Shown: piece by piece, positions 54,481 through 60,611 of the stretch
Layout of the letters: the number at the start of each line of letters is the position of its first letter
How positions within the stretch are numbered: position 1 is the first letter of the stretch
DNA from: an uncultured Acidobacteriia bacterium
GTDB lineage: Bacteria > Acidobacteriota > Terriglobia > Bryobacterales > Bryobacteraceae
Assembly (NCBI GenBank): GCA_903925975.1
Contig: CAIYHG010000016.1
Location: 1-60,611, forward strand
Length of the DNA stretch: 60,611 nucleotides
Direction: 5' to 3'
Position numbers and translations under genes: made by a program
The notes under the pieces: generated by a model
The model's database searches: none
What the model saw: only the letters and a program-made list of their open reading frames with translations
Told to the model about the DNA's origin: nothing

Positions 54481-55425
54481 ATGAAACCCTTGATCTGGAC
54501 GCTCATGGCGCTGGCCACACTGCTTTCAGATACGCGACTCGCCAAAGCTCAAACGAACGGTAACGGTTATGCGATTCATGTTTCACTCGTGGGATCGGGG
54601 CTCCAATACGGATCATTGGAGTTGCGTCGAAGGGGATCTGATGCAGGAGAGGTCAGGGCTGTAACCTCGGCGTGGGAGCTGAAGCTTTCAGGAGTAACTC
54701 CGGGTGCCTACGACCTTTACATTAGCGCTCCTGGCTTCAATAATCTCACCCAGACAATCACGATCAATCGCGATATTGATCTTGGTCGAATTTTCATGGA
54801 TCGCGATCCGACTATCAGGTTCTTTGCTGGATCGGGGTCTTTCTTGCATGTTCCAGACCCGCGAAAGCAAGTGGAGCAGACTTCGAAAGTTGAAGCGGGT
54901 GAACAACTACGCACTGTGCGGGGCCGTATTCAGGCCGCTTCATTTTTCGAGGCAAAGCCTCTAACCGTTCAAGTCTCATGCGCAGCGAAGGCCCCTGCGC
55001 TGCCGCCGAGCCCCCAAGTGGATCTGTCGCTGGTGGTAGTTGACGACACCGGATCATTTGAAGTGGCGAATCCGGATTGTTCCGGTGAATCGCTCGCCCA
55101 TAGGGAACTACGCTTTTCCGTTAGAGATGTGACTGGAAAGACCGTGGCGCTTCTACTGCCTATGGACACGATGAATGAATACCGCCACTCGAAATGCGGC
55201 CTCTGGTTGCCTCTTGCGCCGTTAGTTCCAGGATTACCAACTTACGAAGCGATCTTCGAGCAGCAACTCACTGACAGCTGCCCGATGGACAGTGAGCTTT
55301 TTCAAGGCGAGTCGATGGGGCCGCCACCTCCCCAGTTTACGGCAACGCCACAGGTTGTCCCCGAAGCCGTGCACCAACTGCTCTGGCCAATGCCCGCCCA
55401 GATCGATGTTTCTGGAAGGAAGTAA
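54481..55425 (+). CDS. secreted protein with carboxypeptidase-regulatory-like fold
   Basis: A 314-residue protein with signal peptide MKPLIWTLMALATLLSDTRLAKA. The mature part shows beta-sandwich segments like those of carboxypeptidase-regulatory domains, for example LKLSGVTPGAYDLYISAPGF and VDDTGSFEVANPDC. No catalytic motif is present. It is visibly less G+C-rich than the surrounding core genes. The product could be a secreted adhesion or binding protein; nothing more can be said. Confidence 0.65.
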   Translation: MKPLIWTLMALATLLSDTRLAKAQTNGNGYAIHVSLVGSGLQYGSLELRRRGSDAGEVRAVTSAWELKLSGVTPGAYDLYISAPGFNNLTQTITINRDIDLGRIFMDRDPTIRFFAGSGSFLHVPDPRKQVEQTSKVEAGEQLRTVRGRIQAASFFEAKPLTVQVSCAAKAPALPPSPQVDLSLVVVDDTGSFEVANPDCSGESLAHRELRFSVRDVTGKTVALLLPMDTMNEYRHSKCGLWLPLAPLVPGLPTYEAIFEQQLTDSCPMDSELFQGESMGPPPPQFTATPQVVPEAVHQLLWPMPAQIDVSGRK

Positions 55426-55501
55426 TCTAATTCGTTCTGATTGAGCAGACAGTTTACGAATTATTATCGATAAACGGGGATATCGTACACGTGTATCGAA
55501 C

Positions 55502-55726
55502 CTAAGCGGCGGGCGTGATCTCGATTTCCTTGGCGAGACTAGTCGCCGGCGGAATCCTTTCGCCGAATTCACTTAATGTCCGAAGGTGCCCCTCAATGGC
55601 CTCTCGGATATTGCGCTCCGTCTCCTCGAAAGTCTTACCCGTCGTGATGCAGCCGGGCAGATCCGGGACGTATGCAGCCCAGTTGCCCTCCGCCTGCTCG
55701 AAAATTACCGCGTACCTTTGCGTCAT
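55502..55726 (-). CDS. hicB: HicB-family antitoxin
   Basis: A 74-residue HicB-like protein (MTQRYAVIFEQAEGNWAAYV, PDLPGCITTGKTFEETERN), with the partial RNase-H-like fold that binds and blocks HicA. No C-terminal DNA-binding domain is present, so autoregulation by HicB alone is uncertain. Its ATG overlaps the stop of hicA (ATGA), in the usual toxin-first order. Confidence 0.9.
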   Translation of the reverse strand: MTQRYAVIFEQAEGNWAAYVPDLPGCITTGKTFEETERNIREAIEGHLRTLSEFGERIPPATSLAKEIEITPAA

Positions 55727-55917
55727 TTCCCAACCTCCAACCCGGCCGCTTTGAAGATCGATTTCAGCGTCCCCGGAGGCAGATCATCGCCCGGGTGTCC
55801 GGGAACAGTAACCACGTTCGGCTTAAGGGCATGTTTGAAGTGTCTGTGGCTTCCCGTCGTACGGACGTGCCGCCAGCCGTCTTTTTCGATGAGCCGCACG
55901 AGATCTCGAACCTTCAC
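55723..55917 (-). CDS. hicA: HicA-family mRNA interferase toxin
   Basis: A 64-residue toxin from GTG 55917. It has the dsRNA-binding-like fold with the catalytic His in TTGSHRHFKHA and the strand NVVTVPGHPGDDLPPGTL. HicA cleaves mRNAs and tmRNA when free of HicB. With hicB it forms a complete module at the end of the accessory stretch 53300-55917. Confidence 0.92.
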   Translation of the reverse strand: MKVRDLVRLIEKDGWRHVRTTGSHRHFKHALKPNVVTVPGHPGDDLPPGTLKSIFKAAGLEVGK

Positions 55918-56067
55918 GCTAGTTCATTGTAGAACTTAGACTTCAGCTGTGCCAGCCTTGACCGCGATCGTGAAACGGGCTTCCTTTCCTTTGACTCTTT
56001 CGGCCACCCGACTGGCCCCCTTGGGTTCCACTTGGCCAGGCCCGAACGGCCGCGAACGTCGGAGGCA

Positions 56068-56109
56068 AAGCCGACCGGGGGGGTCGGCTTGCGGGCCGGG
56101 GGAGCCCGC
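56068..56109. repeat. mini-hairpin pair near the ndh 3' end
   Basis: AAGCCGACC/GGTCGGCTT around GGGGG (56068-56090) is followed directly by GCGGGC/GCCCGC (56091-56109) and then CCCACTAC. It lies just past the ndh stop on the minus strand and could also serve at its transcript 3' end. Confidence 0.7.
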
Positions 56110-56125
56110 CCCACTACGGACTCCG

Positions 56126-57460
56126 CTACTCTCCCAGATCCGCCTCGCGATTCTTCATGGGCTTGAGGCCGCCAATGGTGTCGGTGGCGGCGGCTCCGGT
56201 GATGAGCCGGGCGCCGCGGCTCCAGGTCAGGTACTCGAAGCCCCATTGAACGAAGATCAGCACGCGGTTCTGGAACTCCACAATGTACATCAGGTGGACG
56301 AACAGCCACACCAGCCACGCCGCCAGCCCGGAAAACTTCAGCCCCCATATATCCGCCACGGCTTTGGCGCGGCCGATCACGGCCAGGTCGCCTTTGCTGC
56401 GGTAATGGAACGGCTCAATCTCGCGGGCGCCCCCGATTCGCTTCAGAACCGCGCGCGCCGCATAGCCGCCGCCCTGGATCGCCACCTGCGCCACGCCCGG
56501 CAGCGCCTCCCCGCCCTTACCCGGGATGAGCGCCTGATCTCCCACTACATAAATGTTGGGGTAACCAGGCAGGGTGAGGTCGGGGTTTACGGCTATCTTT
56601 CCGCGCGGGCCCGTGGGCGCTCCGGTCCGTTCCGCCAGAACCTGGCCGAAGCGTGAGGGAGCCACGCCGGCGGCCCACAGCACTGTTTTCGCCGCCAGCC
56701 GTTCCTTCCCCGCCGGACCCTCGAAATCCACGCCCTCCGCATCCACGCCCACCACGCGCACGCCGGTACGCACGCGGACGCCGAGATCGATGAGTTGCTG
56801 CTCAGCTTTGTGCGAAAGGTCCTCGGGGTAAGACGAAAGCACGCGCGGTGCGCTGTCGAGAACGATAATGCGGGCCTCTTCCGGCCGGAACTTCCGGAAC
56901 TCGTCTTTCAGGGTGCGCCGCGCGATCTCCCCCAGCGCGCCGGCAAGTTCCACGCCCGTGGCCCCACCGCCGACAATGGCGAAGGTGAGCCAGGCAATCC
57001 GCTCCGCGGGGCCTTCGGTGCGCTCGGCCGCTTCGAATGCGAACAGGATCTTGTGCCGCACCGCCGTGGCTTCTTCCACGCTCTTCAGGCTGGGAGCCCA
57101 CTCCCGCCAGGAATCGTGCCCGAAATAGGCGCTTTGGGAACCCGTGGCCACGATCAGCGAATCGTATTCCACCGCGCCGCCGTCTCGAAGCAAGACCCGG
57201 TTGGCGCCCGGCTCGATATCCACCGCGTCGCCCAGCAGCACAGTCGTGTTCTTCTGATTCCGCAACACAGAGCGCAAGGGCGCGGCGATCTCCCCCGGCG
57301 AAAGCGACCCGGTGGCCACCTGATAGAGCAGCGGCTGAAACAAATGAAAGTTGCGGCGGTCTATGAGCGTGACGCCGGCCGGCGCATTCCGCAGCGCCTT
57401 GGCCGCGTAGAGCCCGCCGAAGCCTCCGCCCAGGATGACAACTCGATGCCGGCTTTCCAT
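56126..57460 (-). CDS. ndh: type II NADH dehydrogenase (NDH-2)
   Basis: A 444-residue peripheral flavoenzyme that passes electrons from NADH to quinone without pumping. The FAD loop is VVILGGGFGGLYAAKAL, the NAD loop is FAIVGGGATGVELAGALGEI, and the second FAD contact is YPNIYVVGDQALI. A C-terminal hydrophobic segment (LAAWLVWLFVHLMYIVEFQN) matches the long form that anchors to the membrane. It appears to be a single-gene unit. Confidence 0.93.
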   Translation of the reverse strand: MESRHRVVILGGGFGGLYAAKALRNAPAGVTLIDRRNFHLFQPLLYQVATGSLSPGEIAAPLRSVLRNQKNTTVLLGDAVDIEPGANRVLLRDGGAVEYDSLIVATGSQSAYFGHDSWREWAPSLKSVEEATAVRHKILFAFEAAERTEGPAERIAWLTFAIVGGGATGVELAGALGEIARRTLKDEFRKFRPEEARIIVLDSAPRVLSSYPEDLSHKAEQQLIDLGVRVRTGVRVVGVDAEGVDFEGPAGKERLAAKTVLWAAGVAPSRFGQVLAERTGAPTGPRGKIAVNPDLTLPGYPNIYVVGDQALIPGKGGEALPGVAQVAIQGGGYAARAVLKRIGGAREIEPFHYRSKGDLAVIGRAKAVADIWGLKFSGLAAWLVWLFVHLMYIVEFQNRVLIFVQWGFEYLTWSRGARLITGAAATDTIGGLKPMKNREADLGE

Positions 57461-57633
57461 CTATCGGTCCATTCTACCGTTCACGTTCAGCGGTTATCGG
57501 AGGCGCCGCGTAGTTATTGAGAACGAGGCGGGGTACTTCACATCGCCGATATAGAGCTTAGCGCCGGCCTTGGGCATCGCGCCGTACGCGGCCCAAAACA
57601 GAGCGCACGGGCGGAAGAAGGAGGGCCGAACAG

Positions 57634-58593
57634 CTACTTCTTGCCGATCCCCACAGGCGAAGCTTGTGACGGCAGGCCCGGGGCATCCAGTTTCGTTTCG
57701 CAGCCGCAATCCTCGCCCGCGTCCTTGGCCGTTTCCTGATACTTGAGTTCGTTATCGATGATCCGCTTCAGGTTGGGCCAGTCGGCTCCGGCCGGGAGTT
57801 TGCGGCCATTCACAAATAAGGTAGGCGTGCCATCCACACCCAGCGCCTCACCCTCCGCGACGTTGGCGGCGACTTCCTTTTCGGTTGCCTTTTGATCGAT
57901 GCACCGCGAAAGTTGCATGCCGTCCAGGTCTTTCTGGCCCTTAGCCCATGTCAGAACCTGATCCTTCAGCGTTTCCGGGGCGACGCCATCCTGGTGGCTG
58001 AAGATCCAATCGTGGTAGGCCCAAAACGCCGATGGATCTTGCCGGAAGACGCAGCGCCCGGCTATGGCCGCGGCCTTTGCCCAGGGGTGAATCGACTCAA
58101 GCGGGAAGTCCTTGAAATAGAAGCGCACCTGCGTCGGATAGGCCTGGATGAGGTTCTTGCGAATCGCCTCGGCTTCGTCCTTGCAGTGCGGGCATTCCAT
58201 ATCGCTGAAGCCGACGATCACCACCTGAGCGCCGGGCGTTCCCAGGCTGGGCTGGAATTGCGTCTTCAGCTTGTCGAGGTTTGCCTTGAACGGGTTGGAG
58301 TTGAAATCGTAGACGTTGCCCTGAAAGATCTTGGCCCCGTCATTGGAGACCAGCAGTTTGACGTCCTGGCGCACACCGCCTTGGGCGATGTGGACGATTA
58401 CGTCCTTGAATCCGGGAACCTCGGCAGCCACGGGGTCGGAAAACGTGACCGCAAAATCCGGCCCCAGCACCCACAGGTGCCGGACGTAGGCCTCCAGCTC
58501 GGCCTTACTAAAAGCGCTCTTCTTAGGAGCGTTCTGGGCATACGCGCAAAGCGCGAGCGCCGCGGCGCAGATCACGAAATACCTTCGAAACAT
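57634..58593 (-). CDS. secreted DsbA-like thioredoxin-fold protein
   Basis: A 319-residue periplasmic protein with signal MFRRYFVICAAALALCAYAQ. An N-terminal region (about 25-110) of unknown type precedes a DsbA/DsbG-like thioredoxin domain with the active site CPHC in GFSDMECPHCKDEA and the cis-Pro in LGVDGTPTLFVNGRKL. The tail has a further CGC. It probably oxidises or isomerises exported disulfides. A TACAAT -10 (58603-58608 on the plus strand as ATTGTA) lies 9 nt before the ATG, suggesting a near-leaderless mRNA. The 57461-57633 gap holds no supported gene. Confidence 0.88.
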   Translation of the reverse strand: MFRRYFVICAAALALCAYAQNAPKKSAFSKAELEAYVRHLWVLGPDFAVTFSDPVAAEVPGFKDVIVHIAQGGVRQDVKLLVSNDGAKIFQGNVYDFNSNPFKANLDKLKTQFQPSLGTPGAQVVIVGFSDMECPHCKDEAEAIRKNLIQAYPTQVRFYFKDFPLESIHPWAKAAAIAGRCVFRQDPSAFWAYHDWIFSHQDGVAPETLKDQVLTWAKGQKDLDGMQLSRCIDQKATEKEVAANVAEGEALGVDGTPTLFVNGRKLPAGADWPNLKRIIDNELKYQETAKDAGEDCGCETKLDAPGLPSQASPVGIGKK

Positions 58594-58649
58594 GCTGTGT
58601 TTATTGTACTGGAGGCGCCGGGTTGCCAGAACGGCCCCGGCCGGGACGC

Positions 58650-59360
58650 CTACCCCGGCGCTTCAAACCGGTAGCCGAACCCGCGCACGGTAGTCAAATA
58701 CCGGGGGCTTTCGGGCTGCTCCTCAATTCGCTCGCGCAGCCGGCGGATGTGCACGTCAACGGTCCGCGGCGTAACGCAGCCCCGTTCGCCCCAGACGGAA
58801 TCCAGGAGCTGTTCGCGGCTGTAGGCGCGGCCCGGATGGGCGAAGAAGAATGACAGCAGATTGAACTCGGTCGCTGTCAATGTCACCTCGCGGCCTAGAA
58901 AGAAGAGGCGGCGGGCGACAAGGTCGAGGCGAAATGGTCCGATCTCATGGACCGGCGACTCCGAGTGCAATTCGCCGCGCCGGAGGTGGGCCTTGAGGCG
59001 CGCAACCACTTCCCGGGTGCTGAAAGGTTTGGTCACGTAGTCGTCGCCGCCTATTTCGAGGCCGAGCACGCGATCCAGTTCGTCCGACCGGGCCGTCAGG
59101 AACAGCACCGGGACGCAACCCAGCGCTGTCGATTTACGAATCTGGCGGCAAATTTCGAAACCGTCGGCGCCGGGCAGCATGACGTCCAAGAGGACCAGCG
59201 CCGGCCTCCACTGCTCCAGCGCCTTTAACGTATTCCCGGCGCCGTCGAAAACCCGCGAATCAAACCCCTCTCGCCTCAGGTTGTAATGCAGCAGGGCGGC
59301 CAGGTCCGCTTCGTCCTCGACAATTGCAATTCGTTTGCCGGTTTGCACGGATTCAGTCAT
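58650..59360 (-). CDS. PhoB/OmpR-family response regulator (orphan)
   Basis: A 236-residue two-domain regulator. The receiver has acidic residues in IAIVEDEADL, the phospho-acceptor Asp in LVLLDVMLPGADG and the Lys in DDYVTKPFS. The winged-helix DNA-binding domain has LTATEFNLLSFFFAHPG and TVDVHIRRLRERIE, ending GFGYRF as in PhoB. No histidine kinase gene is adjacent within the window. It is divergent from the TonB-receptor gene across a 306-bp gap holding PhoB-box-like repeats. Confidence 0.92.
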   Translation of the reverse strand: MTESVQTGKRIAIVEDEADLAALLHYNLRREGFDSRVFDGAGNTLKALEQWRPALVLLDVMLPGADGFEICRQIRKSTALGCVPVLFLTARSDELDRVLGLEIGGDDYVTKPFSTREVVARLKAHLRRGELHSESPVHEIGPFRLDLVARRLFFLGREVTLTATEFNLLSFFFAHPGRAYSREQLLDSVWGERGCVTPRTVDVHIRRLRERIEEQPESPRYLTTVRGFGYRFEAPG

Positions 59361-59435
59361 GAGTCGCCTTTATGCGTAGGGGCTCCAGGCGTGAGCCTGA
59401 TCCCATTCATCGTGACCTCAGCATATTGAACTTTT

Positions 59436-59594
59436 GTTACAGATTCGTTAAGTCCGTGCGAAGGTTTCGAGTCAATGGCCTTGCGGCCGGCTTTCGGCCG
59501 CGGTGGAAGACGCTTGGCAATGGAATACGCGCAATATTCATGCCGCCGTCACAATCCTGTAATCGCCCGCCCTTTACTCTGGGCACGTAAAGGG
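59436..59594 (+). promoter_or_regulatory. candidate regulator-binding repeats between response regulator and TonB receptor
   Basis: GTTAC (59436-59440) and GTTAA (59447-59451) are direct repeats with an 11-bp period. CCGTCACAATCCTGTAATC (59546-59564) matches 12 of 18 positions of the E. coli Pho box and has the same period. CCCTTTAC/GTAAAGGG (59570-59577, 59587-59594) is a perfect 8-bp inverted repeat spaced 9 nt. No clear -35/-10 pair was found in the 59361-59666 gap. Confidence 0.45.
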
Positions 59595-59666
59595 AAATAG
59601 GGTCTTACGAGCGGAGCGCGAGCCTCCGCTGGCAGCAAAATAGCTTTCGATTTTGACTGAACATCT

Positions 59667-60611
59667 ATGAACACAAAACTTCTACGACGCGCGACTCTGC
59701 TGGGGGCGCTGATTCTGCCCCTGGTCTACGGCCAGACCGATGCCGCCCGCATCGTCGGCGCCATCACTGACGCTTCCGGCGCCGTAGTGCCCGGCGCGAC
59801 GGTAAATATCAAGAACGAAAAGAACGGCCAACTGAGGCAGGTGAAGTCGGATGCGCGGGGCAACTACATTGCCGCGCAGTTGCTGCCTTCCTCGTATTCG
59901 GTACAGGCCGAAGCGACGGGAATGTCGTCCCCCGAAACTACCGGGATCAATCTGTCGGTGGGCCAGGAACGCACGCTGAACATCACGATTCAGCCAGCGA
60001 CCGTGAACACTCAAGTCACTGTGGATGGCGGCGAAATGGTGATGGTGGATACCAGTTCGGCGAAAGTCGGCGCCAATGTGAACGAGCGGGAAGTCGCGAC
60101 GCTGCCCATGAATGGCCGCCAGATTTCGCAGCTTTATCTGCTGGCGCCCGGCGCGGTCAATAACGGCAGCGGCACCTTCGACAACATCCGCTTCAGCGGC
60201 ATGGCGAACCAGGAAAATGTGATCCGTTACGACGGCATTGAAGGCAGCAGCATTATCGACTCTTCGCCCGGCAACCTGAACGGAGAGAACACGTCGCTGT
60301 TCCGCCTGGAGCAGAGCCTCGAAAACGTTCAAGAATTCCGCGTGGATAGCAGCAACTACCCCGCCGAGTACGGAACCGGCACCGGCGGCCAGATCAGCTT
60401 CGTGAGCAAGTCGGGCTCGAACCAATTCCACGCGTCCACGTTCGAGTATTTGCGCAATGACGGCCTGGATGCGCGCAACTTCTTCGATAAGGCAGTGAAA
60501 TCGAAGCTGCGGCTCAACCAGTTCGGCGGGTCGGCCGGCGGCCCGATTGCGAAGGACAAGGCGTTCTTCTTTCTAAGCTATGAGGGTCTGCGCCAGAAGA
60601 CCAGCGCGCCG
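59667..60611 (+). CDS. TonB-dependent receptor, Oar-like, N-terminal part (cut by window end)
   Basis: The frame from ATG 59667 stays open for 315 codons to the window end. Translation gives signal peptide MNTKLLRRATLLGALILPLV and onward, a carboxypeptidase-regulatory-like domain (ARIVGAITDASGAVVPGATV), then a TonB plug domain with REVATLPMNGRQISQL and QNVIRYDGIEGSS-like segments and EYGTGTGGQISFVSKSG. These are standard for the roughly 1000-residue TonB-dependent transporters abundant in Acidobacteriota. The substrate is unknown. It is divergent from the PhoB-like regulator, which may control it. Confidence 0.9.
   Translation, partial: MNTKLLRRATLLGALILPLVYGQTDAARIVGAITDASGAVVPGATVNIKNEKNGQLRQVKSDARGNYIAAQLLPSSYSVQAEATGMSSPETTGINLSVGQERTLNITIQPATVNTQVTVDGGEMVMVDTSSAKVGANVNEREVATLPMNGRQISQLYLLAPGAVNNGSGTFDNIRFSGMANQENVIRYDGIEGSSIIDSSPGNLNGENTSLFRLEQSLENVQEFRVDSSNYPAEYGTGTGGQISFVSKSGSNQFHASTFEYLRNDGLDARNFFDKAVKSKLRLNQFGGSAGGPIAKDKAFFFLSYEGLRQKTSAP

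Noticed and set aside
57494-57633. small minus-strand frame between ndh and the DsbA-like gene
   Set aside because: A short stretch looks protein-like, but it overlaps the DsbA-like C-terminus and has no recognisable domain or ribosome site.

Overview
The window is a G+C-rich, densely packed bacterial chromosome segment. Its gene content fits a soil Acidobacteriota of the Bryobacterales/Solibacter type: a long Oar-like TonB receptor with an N-terminal carboxypeptidase-regulatory-like domain at the right edge, six secreted PQQ-type beta-propeller proteins, tandem DUF362 proteins, and intergenic arrays of very short hairpins. This placement is an inference from gene style; no rRNA lies in the window.

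Layout. 1-6211: an accessory NYN-domain nuclease gene with its own promoter and a hairpin leader, then argS, a GAF-like protein and a TPR-type lytic transglycosylase. 6274-13244 (minus): five consecutive secreted beta-propeller proteins. 13624-17492: an aldehyde-stress type cluster (zinc alcohol dehydrogenase, iron-sulfur flavoprotein, aldo/keto reductase) next to an AraC-type regulator on the opposite strand. 17737-34909 (plus): one operon of 14 genes, mostly joined by start/stop overlaps. 35001-36648: a direct-repeat cluster, tRNA-Pro(CGG) and a frameshifted selA. 36797-39915: M48 protease, class V aminotransferase, dodecin and a small outer-membrane-like protein. 40165-42927: two DUF362 paralogs. 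43237-51028: an outer-membrane assembly module (BamA/TamA-like, SurA-N-like, TamB-like) with overlapping genes. 51071-53097: a ThiF/MoeB-type adenylyltransferase and a peptidoglycan-binding hydrolase-like protein. 53300-55917: a less G+C-rich accessory stretch with three secreted proteins of unknown function and HicAB. 56126-60611: type II NADH dehydrogenase, DsbA-like thioredoxin, an orphan PhoB-like response regulator and the start of a TonB receptor.

The most interesting object is the 17737-34909 operon. It begins with secreted propellers and iron-sulfur electron carriers. It continues with a three-subunit NuoE/NuoF/(NuoG-N+GltD) flavoprotein complex that resembles electron-bifurcating transhydrogenases (Bfu/Stn type). 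It then encodes an HdrA-flavoured ferredoxin, a radical SAM enzyme, a DUF116-isoprenyl diphosphate synthase fusion, two terpene-cyclase-fold proteins (one with an intact DxDD motif), a CobW GTPase and a GT4 glycosyltransferase. Read as one pathway, it suggests low-potential electron supply to a radical SAM step in making a cyclised, possibly glycosylated terpenoid lipid. That reading is inference from gene order and motifs. A second recurrent theme is clusters of 5-9 bp-stem hairpins placed between genes throughout the window.
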